64,000 nt of DNA from Paramecium tetraurelia (Eukaryota; Ciliophora; Oligohymenophorea; Peniculida; Parameciidae). The notes beneath the pieces were generated by a model. It saw only the letters and a list, made by a program, of their open reading frames with translations, was not told the DNA's origin and did no database searches. Shown piece after piece: positions 11,722-24,502 of this stretch. Position 1 is the stretch's first letter. Each line of letters starts with the position of its first letter. The DNA is taken from NCBI RefSeq assembly GCF_000165425.1, contig NW_001798955.1, forward strand, positions 1-64,000, written 5' to 3'. The position numbers were made by a program, and so were the translations under genes.

Positions 11722-14700
11722 TCAGAAAGTATTTTGACTGTCTTCTTGAATTTTAGCACTCTTTCCTTCTAAAAATGCATATTTCCTTAATTCTTTGGAT
11801 ACCCAATAAGGACAATCAGGAATGGCAGCTCCAAGGATATATTTAATAAGTAATAAAATATGTTCTATTGCTGCTAGTACTAAAGTTTGAAATAAGGGAT
11901 CGGTATCCCCAATCAATTTTTCAAATTCAGATTTATTTACGATCCCTATCACTATGCAATTCATGAAGGTAGAACAATAATTCATAATCTCAAAAATGGA
12001 TAGCCAAATTCCAATTGAATCAGCAGCTTAAGCTCTCTTTAGTAATGTAATATCTTACCTCTCGTTTTAGCACATTTTAGTAGTTGTAGATGGAAAATTG
12101 TAGGTTGATGTATTGATTTAACAGAAAGAAAAGTGGAGCAGCAGCGAAGGCAGGAGAAAACATAGTTGTATATCCAAATTGAATGGCTATACTAGTATAC
12201 TCATTATATAATTCCTTTTATGGTTACTTATTATGGCTATCCTCCATTATTTGCATAAATTTAATCTAATCTTGAAGGGGCAACTTGTCATTTACATACT
12301 ACAATTCACAAATTTTGAAATCTTTACAATAATCCTAAAATTTATCAAATTAACCCTCGAGACCCCATTTCAGATATTTATAGAATAAAAAAGGCATGCA
12401 ATTGCTGGTTAAATTGGAGATTAATCCTCTTGTAATAATTATGCTGGCTACTGATAAAGTTAATTGGGTCTGATCTGATTTAAATAATACAGCATAGACG
12501 ACAGAGATGTAGGAGATTAAGAATTCAAATAAAAACACTTTTAAAACATAAGAGTATTGCATTGCTAAATCAAATTTATGATTTTCCCAATTAACCACTG
12601 ATTTGCATAAGCGTTTATATAGGTCGCAAAAGACAGTCATGCCTACTCCATTAAGAGAATTAATTATTATTGGCATATAGATATTGTTTGGATCTTGGTT
12701 TGATTACCAAATGTTGAAGGCAAAGAAGCTCACTACTATAATAGATATCCCTAACAATATTACTGGGAATTCAACTATCAGCCTTCTTTTAAACGTTGTA
12801 AAATAATCATAGATTCCTATTTTATTTGTACATTGATTGATAACATATTCACCAGTATACATAACCCTTTAAGGCTCCTATTATTTGAATTTATGCATAT
12901 CCCAAATATATTTAAACTCAGATTCTCTATTTTTCCATTTCTCCATGAATAATGTTGCCCAAAGTGACATAAATAAAGCATAGGCTGGTAAAATGGAAGC
13001 ACTTAATTATACTGATTAAATTTTACTGAACTTTATCAGCAAACAGCTGATACAATTGAATAGCAGAACCAACTAGAGCTGGAATTATAAGCCAGCCTAC
13101 AATTTAAACGTTAAAAGAGATATACCAGGCAATCACAGGTCCATAATATGCTGCTATGGAATTTAATGGTCTTAATGAAAACTAGTGAGTTTCAAATCTG
13201 ATTGTGTCTCTGATGCAATTGTATTGGAGCTCTTTCCATAACTAATCAACTTTTTATTATTTTGAATTGTCTTCAAGGGGAAAATGAGATATCACTAAAC
13301 CCTCTAAAATAAATTTGTCTAAATCAAATTCTTCATTCAATGTATTAACAATAAGGGATTGTATCTGCAAAGGTTTAGGAAATTCGTAATGATCATAATC
13401 TCGATATTTAAATTTGGCTAGATGCTATGATTAAAAAAGATATTACTTTCTTAGTAAAATGATAGCATTCAATCTCATATTTATCCGCTAATTTATAAAT
13501 AGTATTTGCTGTTAGTTTCAACACGTAATAATGATGTTTCATCTTATTTTCTTATTAATTCCTAAGACAATTATAATTTGGAGTGTTGATTACTATGAAT
13601 TCAAAGTCCATATCATTTTATTAAAGAGATTATCTAATATTCTGTAATTGTAACATAACAATATCTTGATTAACATCTAAGGATCCCTTTGTCTAAAGAA
13701 CGTACATATATCCCATGAAATTAAAACTTTGTTCATTTTTTTTTAGATATTAATTCTCGTAAAATTTGACCATCTTAGTATCGAAGGTAAGTTCAAAAGG
13801 TTTTAAACATCTATGGTTTAAGACATCAACTGAAACCCCATTTTCCACTAAAATCTTCATGCATTCATAATTGTTGATTTCAATTGCTAAATGTAAGGCA
13901 TTCGAAGGATTCAAATCAGTCATCATATTGAAGGCATTATTCTAATAATCAATAACTCAATAATACTTTATTAAATATAACTTTGCTCTGCTGAGTTTTA
14001 GTCAATTCCTCTTCGGTAATATAAGGTTGTTTCTCCTTCAGTTCTTCTAGCTCTTTGTATTTATATTCATTCTCTAATATAAATCTTAGAATATTGTATT
14101 TCCCTTTGTTTGCTGCAATATGTAGACAATTAAATCCTTAATATTAAATTAGAAATGGATTACATCCCTTTTTTAAAAAGTATGTAAAAAATTCTATAGA
14201 CTCTATTCTTGTTGACCAAAATTATAATCTGCACTCAAACAATTACCTCTTATTTTAACTCTTTGTATAATGAAAGATGTAGTAAGGTTCATTATTAAAA
14301 GTTGTACTTTTTCTTTTGAATAATTTCTATCCTGGTTTCTTTAATGAGGGTTTCATCGATCTAAATTATTGAGCATCCTTCATCGACAATCTAAAATCCT
14401 CTTAGGATATTTGCATTTCTTGAGAAAGTTGCCTTCCAAACTAAGAAGGTGCACATGATTATTGGCATTATGATGGTTAATATCGAGATAATTCGGAGCG
14501 TGAATAAATATTATTTGATTTAAAGATACGAGGAATTTCTTCATCTGATTAAACCAGATTTTTTTATTGATTTCTTTCACTTTCCAAATCACTTTTAGAA
14601 TTGAGTATTTTATTTGATTAATCAAAATAATTTTTATGAGGATCAATAAATATTGTATTGGTTGGTTACATTATTTTAACAGTAGGAATTTTTTCTGCTT

Positions 14701-15705
14701 CTGGTTCATTAAGTTCTTATTAGGAATCATCAAATGGAATTTCATTGGGTATATTTTTATTTGGTAACTTTGTCATTCTCTCTTTGATTTACTTAAATTA
14801 TTAACTTAGTCTAGAAGTTAAGGAATCTCTTTTTTGAGACATAGTACATGTTTATCGAACCTTTGACATTAAGGTCATCGTAGTCAAACCTGCATGTAAA
14901 TAATTTTAGGTTCTTTCTTCAGATTCACTGTCAATTTCATTAGCAGGTTCTTTCAATTGCAATCTATCTCTACTATCATTGCCTTGCGACTTTAATGACT
15001 GAGATCTAAGAGTCATAGTCATTTAAGTATTGAGGTTTCGGAGATTTTTAAATTGGTGATTGTAGACTGTTTATGCATATTCCACAACTGTTGCAATAAA
15101 AATGCCTTTGTAGTTCCTCCTAAAATACATGAAATTTATAAAAATACTAATATTCCTAAGGTCTGTTTTCCAAGAATAAATAATCGACAGGATACATGCC
15201 AAATTAGTCGAATTGGTATTGTAAATCGGGGTAATTTGACAAGAGGAATTTAATTAACTCCGTGTTTCCATAATAATATGCCCAATGAAGTGGAGTAGCT
15301 CTTTAATATGGATTATCAAGTCGGACTACAGCCTTATTCTCGATTAACAGTTTGATTAGGCTAAATTAAATCAAGGAGTCTTGTTCTTTCATGAAGCTGC
15401 AAGTAATTAGAATATTGAATTTACCCTTTAATGCTCGCTAATTCTAAAGGAGTGTAATGATGCATATCGGTCTTATTAAGATCTATGTATTAAGAGTAGG
15501 ATTGTAGCCAATTTTCCACTAATTCCAATTATCCGAAATAGGCAGCCCAATGGACTACATTGCGTTTCTAGTTATCAATCATCTTGAAAAAGTGTTAAAG
15601 TCCTTGTTAATTGCCAGCTAGATTTTCACGAAAGTAAACTGCCAAAGTTTATGCGTTACCATCTTTGACCCATTCTAGTAATTGAGTTTGGGTTATCTTA
15701 TACAT
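11722..15705 (-). CDS. Ankyrin-repeat anoctamin (TMEM16-like membrane protein)
   Basis: 1277 residues after removing six introns (12037-12058, 13002-13026, 13425-13446, 13942-13966, 15120-15147, 15397-15424); 1278 codons remain exactly. Roughly residues 1-600 hold ankyrin-type repeats (for example RATPLHWAYYYGNTELIKFL, NCLHIAANKGKYNILRFI, NALHLAIEINNYECMKIL) separated by a long Ser/Gln-rich linker. From about residue 800 comes a TMEM16 core: YGPVIAWYISF, ALFMSLWATLFMEKWKNRE, the family motif NWENHKFD, AIQFGYTTMFSPAFAAAPLF, ADSIGIW, and a C-terminal IEHILLLIKYILGAAIPDCP. Anoctamins are Ca2+-activated chloride channels or lipid scramblases; which applies cannot be told here. Ankyrin repeats fused to the N-terminus are unusual. 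Start ATG 15705. Confidence 0.9.
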
Positions 15706-15863
15706 TAATAATGAGAAAAAATAATAATTGATTAATTCATTTCTGAAATATCTAATACATATTAAGATACAACATAAGTATTATCGAATCTTAACGTATG
15801 GATCTGAGCCATACATTTATGTAAGTTCGGAATCCTAATGACATTATAACAGATAATTAATTA

Positions 15864-16787
15864 ATGAAAACATTGCATTTTCAAGATTAAACATTCATCC
15901 AACCTTATTATACTCCTAGAGGAGACTCATATAGATATGATTATCATAAATAATAAACGATGTAGCTTTTGAATAAGGTTAAGAGACATCTTCAAATATG
16001 TGACTCAACTAGATATCGATGTGAGAGGAGATCACCGGTTGATGTCAAATATTTAGATAATCAACTGCGAGATGAGGTTAAAGACGACTATGTAGAATAA
16101 AATGCAGACCAAGAATTCAAGATCTTAAATGGAACATGTTTAAAAGAAATGTTAGCATATAACAACATTCAAGATGTGCGTAAATCTGATGAAGAATATG
16201 AGTTTGCTTAAACAATGATGCCAAAGTAGAGAAGATTAAAGAAATTATAATCAACTATATTAGTTACTAAACTAGTAAGGGCCAAAGGTATAGATAAGAA
16301 GTCAATCCAGTAAATAGATAAAGAAAAATTGGAAGAATTCATGTAAAACCACAAGGATTAAATAAAAGCAGACAAAAAATCTAAATTACATAAACTGAAA
16401 CTTCCCAATATTCCAGAGGCATCTTCCAGAAGATTTTAGAGAGCAACTATAACTACCTTTAGAGAGTTTAAATAAAATTCATCTGAAGTCGATGGTTCGC
16501 CTTTAGTTTAAAGATAAACTTCATTGACATTAATATCAGATACCAAAATTCCAATAGTAAGGTAGGGACAGTCAAAAAAAACAATTGGTTTATTAATTGA
16601 TAGAATAAATGAAGAAAAAACAGCAATAATTGAATAAAAAAAGGACATAAAAACTTCAATAGCAAAAGTATAGAAACATTTTGATAAAATAGATATATTT
16701 GGTAAATTGGATCGACAAGAAAAATTTAATTATTTAAAATTTGAGCAAAGAATTTTTGGCAAAGGTAAACATAAGAGATACTTTTGA
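15864..16787 (+). CDS. Hypothetical basic protein
   Basis: One uninterrupted frame of 308 codons (TAA/TAG as Gln) from ATG 15864 to TGA 16785. The product is hydrophilic, rich in Lys, Gln, Arg and Ser, with no membrane segment and no motif I recognise. It is divergent from the ankyrin-anoctamin gene with 158 bp between start codons. The C-terminal part has helical, Lys-rich stretches. Confidence 0.75.
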
Positions 16788-17844
16788 AATAATTAATTTT
16801 TTTTGTTAAAAGCTTTTTTAAAATTCAATTCATGATTGTTAAAATATATATTTTATGAATTAGTTATAAATAGAGTTATTAATAAAAGTATCCTTAAATG
16901 TGGTTTATGAAAATTCTATTTTTCAAAATAAGGAGATAACTTATATGCTAAATTTACTGCTCTGCTATTTATAATCTTGCTAACATGATTTCTAAAGGAT
17001 ATTATATTGGAATGCTGATAATATTTAGATATAATACTACTTTATGCTTATTTTGAAACAAATAATAATTCAACCATTTTGGAAATATAAATTGCATAAT
17101 AAGAATATGATTTTATGTTTCTTTTGTGTCATTTATTTGGTAAAAATATTATGTACAATATTAGATTTGAATGAAGTTCAATTTATAGTTAATGCCTTCA
17201 ATTTTTACTGGTCTATTGATATTTGAAGCTGATTTAAAAAACTAATTTAGATTTAGAAATATTACTAGTAATATTCTATGTTGCTTGTTTTATATGAAGA
17301 TTAAAGTATTTCCAATTTATTATTCTGATAGATTGTAAAGTTTAAATTTAACTAGTATCTGTATATTTATAATAATTTAAAAATTATAAAAGATCAAACC
17401 TATTTATGGTTGTTTTTAATGTATATTCAAATGGACTGAAACTGAACATACATTTGTGTCACCTTAAATTACTTGATTAATTGAGTAGTACAGCTTATTT
17501 GGTATAATTAGAGAAGATAGATTTTTTTCAAAATAAAGTTTACCAAAAGGATGAGAAGTAAATTTAGAGCATGCTTAATCTGATCCCATGATGATTGACT
17601 ACTAGTGTTATGAAGTATAGATTGCAACTAATCTCTTTTAGGCAGTAAATCCATAAAAATATCTATTAATAATTTTCAATTTCTATGTGATTGGATTTAC
17701 TCCATCACATCTTTTGCATGCCTTAGACTCTAAATCAATCAGACAGTTACATATAATGTACCAAGTACATAGATGCATGATGTAATTAAATAGAGGAATT
17801 ATGTGGACTGTAATTAAAAAAAAATAAAATAAAAATGTATGAAA
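16788..17844. other. Intergenic region between convergent genes
   Basis: AT-rich DNA without a supported gene. The segment 17540-17780 is somewhat less AT-rich and contains a TGATGA next to a CTGA, which superficially resembles snoRNA C and D boxes, but in the wrong order and spacing. I see nothing else. Confidence 0.4.
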
Positions 17845-19798
17845 TCACATTAATTAATGTATTTACTCTCTTATTAATTTTGACTCAATATTCATCTAAT
17901 TCTACTAAATTTGGATGTTCTTTTTTATTGATTCTATTAAACATACATCTATGTTTAAAGATTTATTTTTGATATTGAATATTAAGACTTTGTGATAAGT
18001 AAGCAACAGTAACAACAAAACTTAGGATTATTTGCTGGAGTGTTCTCCTGAATTAGAATTTAAATAGGAAATCAGATTATTTACGAGTTATTTGAGATCC
18101 CTTAAATCTTAGTTTGTATATATTTGTTTATTTTGAGTATAATTGATTAAATCTTTATGTAAAATAACCATAGTATTTATCTCAACTTTGCAATTCACAT
18201 GATTAGGAATAAGTTCCAATTAATTACTCAAAGCCTTTATTAGTTATTGAATTGAAGATTTGCCTTAAAATGGAGAGTGCTGTTGTTGATAGCCAAAGTT
18301 TCCACTTAAACTATTAGTTCTTTTAACTCTTTCAGTCTTTGGATTTCTAAACATGGTAAAATAATCAGAACCTTTGTTGTCATCTAATTAGAATTCTGAG
18401 ACTTTCACTAAATCTAAGTCATAGTTTTATTTATTCGAAGTATTTGTAGAATGTGATTACAAAGCACTTGGAGTTCTGCATGAGTCATTATTACTATTAA
18501 GTTTTTGTTGAACGTTATGGATTTTTTCCAAATAATTGTTTAGCTCTGATCTTTAAGTGGGAAATTTGGAGTTTTAAGAATTGCTTCTTTCTCTCTCTAC
18601 TTTCCCTTGAGTTTGCTTTAGTTTTTCTTTAAGATCCAAATAACTAGTAATCTATTTTTATTTTTCATTGATTGGTGTTTTATTTTCATATCGTTTTGCT
18701 CCATCATTAGTAAGAAAAGCGGTATTACTAAGACTTCTATTATGTTTGTTGATTTATTAACATAATGATTCAGTTCTTTATTTAATTCTAAGCATCTGTA
18801 TGGAGTATTTCGATTAATTGTAATTTTGATTTTCTCTTTGAGTTGAAATTTAAGTATCCTCTTTCACTGTTGAAGTGGGAGACTCCTATTGATTGTCAAT
18901 TGTTTTTAGATTGATGTTAACAGAATTGAATAGATCTTCCCAACTCCATCTTTTCTCCTCATTGATCTGGAGACAGCCTTTGATGAGTTTCTTTGTATTT
19001 TCTGAAACTTATGGGTGCACTGGAAAAGACAAGGGCTAATTGATTAAAATTAATAAAATTACTTTTGAATCCAATTTATTCATTAATTCGACTAGGTTTT
19101 GAGAATGCCAAGGAGTCATGCCATAAAGCATCTCATATAGGATTAGTCCTAGTGACCAAACATCACACTTGGAAGAGTATTTAGTTCGTTTTAAGATTTA
19201 AGGACTCATGTACAATGGAGTGCCAACCAAGGAATTCATGATGGTATCGAGATTGGCATCAATTTATTTGGCAAAGCCGAAATCAGTGATTTTGAATTGG
19301 TTGTCGTGAATGAGAATGTTGGCTGGTTTGATGTCTCTATGGATGATTCCAATTTTAAGTAGAGCTTTGATTCCTAATAACAAATCATTCATGATCTTGA
19401 GAGCTTCATCTTCTGGAATAACTCTAAATGTATGAATACAGTACTTTCGATTCTTGATAAATTCCCTTAGGTCTCCTCCATTGCAATACTCAGTTATGAT
19501 GTATGTATTATTGGCACTTTGTAGTACATCGAGGAGTTTAACAACATGCGAATCATTAATCTTCTTCATAATTTCAATTTCTGAGGCAATTAATTGATTG
19601 GCGTAATCGGTAAGTAGTAACTTTTTGTCAATCACTTTGAGTGCAACAATTTTGTCTATGGATTAGAAATGCAAGTATACTATCAAAGGTGTTTCTTCCT
19701 GCATAAACAGTGCCATAAGCACCTTTGCCCAATTTGGCTCTGAAACTGAACTGATAATTCTAAATTTTTTTATCGGGAGGGTAGCTGAGGTGTTACAT
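17845..19798 (-). CDS. ULK/ATG1-like Ser/Thr protein kinase
   Basis: About 630 residues. The kinase domain is at the N-terminus: glycine loop LGKGAYGTVYAG, VAL-K, catalytic loop IIHRDIKPANILIH, ITDFGFAK, GTPLYMSPQIL, and the late-lobe pattern NKLDSKPLSFP typical of ULK-type kinases. The C-terminal half is Ser/Gln/Asn-rich and disordered-looking. Introns are at 19656-19680 (25 nt) and 19036-19062 (27 nt, a multiple of three with no in-frame TGA; assigned because the kinase alignment skips it). The end is uncertain: without further splicing it stops at 17845, but a 34-nt intron ending AAG would give a more typical Ser/Gln-rich tail stopping at 17892. Start ATG 19798. Confidence 0.88.
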
Positions 19799-20006
19799 TT
19801 TATATTTTGAATTTGAAATATTTATTTAATGTTTAGAATTATGTTATAATTTAAAATTTATGGTGAAAATAGTTTGATTGAATTAACTCATAGTAAATGA
19901 CAAGAGTTAATTAATCATTTTCGTCAATTGTCTTGAAATACTTTCGCGAGATTACCAATATTAATGAGATACATAACATTTTTTTATTGATTTAATTATA
20001 TATATA

Positions 20007-21533
20007 ATGGTAAAGTATTTCGATAATATTTGGGAAAACATCCTTGTAGTTGCTTTGGGGGTTGCTCCTCTTCTATAGAATTTGGTTGGTTTGGCCTGGA
20101 AGAGGTAGAATAAAAGTAAGAACTCATGCATTTAAGGATAGACTACTAAGCTGCCAAGTTAAAATTTAAGGAAAAGAGAAGTATTTTCATTCTGAATTTA
20201 TGTTCAATTTACACAAAAATAGCAATCTTGAGTATGTTTACACTTTTGTCAATATTGCAAATAGTCATCAACACTTAATTTCATTCAGAGTATGTAGTGT
20301 GTTGTTAACTAGTTACGTTTTGATTATAATTATAGAATTTTGTTAGATAATTAATTACTTGTTGGCAGGATTGCAAGTATTTGAAGATGCAGATATATAC
20401 GGATAAACAACATTTGTTACTCAATTAAATCTCATAGTATTTTATGGAATATCTATATAGTTGCAATTTTTGTGTTTTTGTGGTTTTGCAATAATCCTCT
20501 TTACTTGGCAGATAAATAACAAAGATAGATTTGTGATCATGCATGAAGACACTAGTTGTTGGCTAATGTTCATCCTCAGAGGAATAGTCCTCATGCTCTT
20601 TTCAGTCTTCGTCTTCTTTATGCCATAGGATAAAAAGTTGCTCCAAACTATAGTCTCTGAGTACAAATACAAAAAATAACTGCTTGGTAATGATGAAGAG
20701 ACATAGATAAGGTAATAGCTATTGACAAATGAATCCACATTTACATTTTGTTAGCCAGACATCGAAAAGCAATCACAAGTAACCGATATTGAAGTGAAAT
20801 CCTTCCAAGACAATAAAGATCTTAATAGTTAACGAAAATACATCATTTATGAGATTACCTTCAAATATCAGAACAAACACAAAATAGTATTTCGATCTTT
20901 CAGTGACTTCCTAACATTCCACAGAGATTTAGCCTTGACATATCCATAGATCCAATTACCCCATTTCCCTTAAATGACAAAATACCTAACTCCATAGGAT
21001 ATTGAAAATCGAAGAGAACAACTAGGCGTATTTCTCTAAAGAATATCGAGTCAATTCAATGGTAACGACATACTCCTAGACTTTTTGAATGCTACTGGAA
21101 AGTGTTTCCAATATAAACCAAAAATACCTTTGCCACAACAATAATAGCAGAGACCCAAGAAGATTGCAACACAATAACAATATACCAAAGCAAAATCAAT
21201 CCAAAGTTTGATCCCAGAAACCATTTGGGAAGGACAGAATGATGAGGATGAGGAGAGCATTGAGGTTGATACAAGAAAAACAAAAAAGGCTTCGACTTAT
21301 GTAAAGATGCATTTTGGAGAGGAAGAACCTCAATATTAGAGATTTAATAGTGCTAACGATCTAGATGAGGATCAAAGAACTTTTGACTTTGAGAAACCTT
21401 CGGATGGTATTATTTGATATTTGAGTTATTTATAGATTAGATTGGGTATGATCAATTTTAGGATGATGATCATGATCACTCTTTTGAGGAGGAAGAAAAG
21501 CATTCGTCACAAAATATGATGATAATGTAATGA
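20007..21533 (+). CDS. Multi-pass membrane protein with C-terminal PX domain
   Basis: 479 residues from ATG 20007 after removing introns 20116-20141, 20304-20335 and 21407-21435 (480 codons exactly). The first half has several hydrophobic segments (around ENILVVALGVAPLLQNLVGL, KIAILSMFTLLSILQIVI, QLNLIVFYGISIQLQFLCF, GIVLMLFSVFVFF). The second half contains a PX domain: VFRSFSDFLTFHRDL, then LPHFPQMTKYLTP, RREQLGVFLQRI and DILLDFLNATGK. PX domains bind phosphoinositides, suggesting an endosomal or other membrane role. The tail is acidic. The intron at 20304 begins GTTAAC rather than GTA, so that junction is the least certain. Confidence 0.78.
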
Positions 21534-21589
21534 GAATTATTTTGATTTATATACTATTTTATATAAATATATTTGAAATAAATAAAGAT

Positions 21590-22193
21590 ATGAGAGGCAA
21601 ACCCTAAGCTCAAGTAGCGTAAAAGCAATAACCTTAGAAGTAAGGGAATGCACGTAAACCTCAAGAGAGGTATGGATGATAATTTAGTGTTACTAGACCA
21701 GGATTGACTGATGATGAAATTGATGAAATCAGAGAAGCATTCAATCTTTTTGATACTGAGGGTACTGGGAGAGTGGATCCACGTGAATTGAAGGCAGCTA
21801 TGTAGAGTTTAGGATTCGATTAAAAGAATCCAACTATTTTTAATATGATTGCCGAACTTGAAAATGAGGGGTATTTAGTGCAAGATTAGAGATAGAACTG
21901 ATGTTGACTTTGATTAATTTTTAGATGCAATTACGTCTAAGTTGGGTAATAGGGAGAGCAAAGATGGAATCAATAAAATATTTGATTTATTCGATGATGA
22001 TGGCAGCAATAGTATCAACTTGAATAATTTGAAAAGAGTATAAAATCGAGAATTGATAAGTTAGGTATCCAAAGAATTGGGTGAGACCATGACTGCTGAA
22101 GAATTGGCTGAGATGTTGGAACGTGCAGCTTCGAATGGCAGAGAAATTACAAGAGAGGACTTCTACAACATCATGGTTAAGAGGGCATTTTGA
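21590..22193 (+). CDS. Centrin-like EF-hand protein
   Basis: 179 residues. A short basic Gln/Lys/Pro-rich N-terminus precedes four EF-hand positions of centrin type: [53 protein letters not shown] and the fourth ending [11 protein letters not shown]. Sites 2 and 4 lack key acidic ligands and probably do not bind Ca2+. The linker [14 protein letters not shown] is characteristic of centrins. Centrins act at basal bodies and in the infraciliary lattice of Paramecium. Introns are only 18, 19 and 27 nt (21670-21687, 21871-21889, 22038-22064); the centrin alignment fixes all three and leaves 180 codons. Starts 56 bp after the PX gene. Confidence 0.92.
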
Positions 22194-22235
22194 TAACCTT
22201 CTAGACAATGCAATATATATATAATTAATAATAAA

Positions 22236-24478
22236 ATGATTAAATTAGAAGCTCACACATTTCATAACAAAAATGTATCTCAACCTATGTTGATATAAGA
22301 TAAATCTCCTATTGATATAGTAAGGCAAAAGAAAATTATTTTCAGGAGAGAATAGATCAATGATGATTCCAACTTCTTTATTCAAGTATATTAAACAATC
22401 TAATCCAACAGACTGAAGATTCATAAGAAATCATCTCTATCAAACCAGACAATCCAGATTTCGTTATGAATCATTTCACCAAGATAGCCCTTTCTGATGA
22501 CATCTCAGATTTCTAGGCTTTGGAATTCCATGACAGAGCTGCAAAATTATTAGAATTTTATACTTTAAATTAGTATTTCCTTATTATCACATAGAATATA
22601 AGTTTAATACACATCTGTTCTATTCTCCAAAATTAATTACGCTATTATGCTTAAGAGATACGCAGCTTATGAAGAATCCTTAGGTTTACTCTTAGAATGT
22701 GAACAGATTCTCAAAATTAAGGGCAAAACCTTAAAAAAAGGAACCTTTGATGCTATACAAATGGCTAAGATCATACAAAATAAACTACTTAGATTAAGAG
22801 TAATGTTTTAAATTACATTGTTATTTTCTGAAACCAAAAGGTATTCAATAAAATTTTTAGACAAGAAACAAGTAGGCTTTAGACATAGCAAAAGATGCAG
22901 TTAAAGTACTAAGGAGTATTCTTTAGTCTACAATCAAATTATGTTAACAAATAACTCTATTTAACAATGTGAATAAAAAATAAAGAGCAAATTCAGAAAT
23001 CAATTCTCCCAACTTCAAGAATTCTATATCACTGCAGTGTTAGCCTTAATAATAATCATAGCCTTAGAATTTGAGCTATCCATAAATAGTGGAAATTGTA
23101 TTTAAGGAGATTTTGAATTCAATAAGGAGTGTAATACCTTATGATGATAAGTCGAATGAAGGGGGTAGTTAAAATAACCTGCTAGTGCGAAATCATCAGA
23201 ATAGGAGTCAATCTCTATTTACAACTGAACAGATATTTCAGACTCAAGCGAATAATTAATAAAATAAATTATTCAGTGTTATTGATGATCAGCATCCTTT
23301 GTTATAAATGTAAATTTTGGGATTGATGCAATTAACATATGTAGATTTGGAAGAATTATTCCCCATCAATAGTTATGAAATGGTTATAGCGGAAGAAGTA
23401 ATCTTAGAGTTGGTACTTGATTCTAGAATATATTATAGATTATGTTAACTGGCTTAAGTTTTTATAGTATATCAACTGAATTAAGATTCCTGAATCTTCA
23501 ACAAAATAAAATGAACATTGAAATCTGGTTGGGAAAGGCCTTGGAGATATTTTATACATTTGTTCCTCATTCAAGTTCAATCTTCACTCAGATCTATTAG
23601 GTCTATCGAAAACTCTATGGTGTGGATAAGCAATCAATTGTATTTTATTAAACTCATTCACTTAGCCTGAAGATGAAGAAGTTGAGTATCACACCAAGTT
23701 GTTGAAGCCTCATGCCTTTAACAATAGGGCTACACTATCGAATCAGCTTGTAATCGTCGTCAAAGTCCCTATTTTACATAAGTCAACATAAGACCCACAT
23801 AAGATGCCACAACAGACAAATGCAACAATTACGAAACTGTAACAAACTCTGACAGCCAAAAAGCAAATACTCTATCCACAAAAGCATTCTGTCACTCAAT
23901 AGGAAGCTGAAAAGAAGTTTGAAACATAATAAGAGGAACTAGTGATCTCTCCCAAATAACAATAACAACTTTTTATTAAGAAGTATAAAATTCTATAACC
24001 TTAATTGGATATAAAACAAAGAGTAGATATACTAATGAATTAAATTTTAACTTAGTAGTCTAAACTCACTTAAGAAAAGTTAAAATAGAAACACACTCCT
24101 ATAACTACTCTAAAGTAGAAGTATCACGTCAGCACAAAGATTTATGATGAACCAAAATAAGTGACTCTCACGAATTCATAATAATTAAAAACTGCAATTC
24201 CAGTTAGTAGATCATTGTCTAATTCTCGTAAAGCTAGTTAAGTTCATCTCAAAGGTTAAAATAACAACAGTGCAAAGACTGCCTAATTAAGATATCGAAA
24301 TTAGATAAATACTCTGCCTGGTGATGAACCTTCAAAATAAATTGCTTAATAGATTTCTACTCAAGTTGCTAGTTTAAATCGACAATCCAATGTATTTTGT
24401 CTCTTTATTTAGAAATACTTCCTACTGAAACGGACTGATTCTGCCAAGAAATCAAAAATTCCATTTCAATAACGTTGA
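22236..24478 (+). CDS. Gln-rich helical-repeat protein (TPR-like), unassigned
   Basis: About 690 residues. The N-terminal half is helical and faintly TPR-like (YEESLGLLLECEQILK, KQALDIAKDAVKVLRSIL); a middle part has LQQNKMNIEIWLGKALEIFY; the C-terminal third is Gln/Thr/Lys-rich and disordered-looking. Clear introns are a 26-nt one near the N-terminus, a 22-nt one ending just before ATATAAG near 22612, and two 26-nt ones between about 23400 and 23670. The junction around 22805-22865 is unresolved: the two flanking frames differ by one, and only a 61-nt excision would join them. Ends at TGA 24476, 24 bp before the next gene. Function unknown. Confidence 0.7.
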
Positions 24479-24502
24479 ATTACTTATAAATATATTTAAA
24501 AT

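Noticed and set aside
17560-17640. C/D-box snoRNA
   Set aside because: TGATGA and CTGA are present, but the CTGA lies before the TGATGA and no terminal stem closes them.
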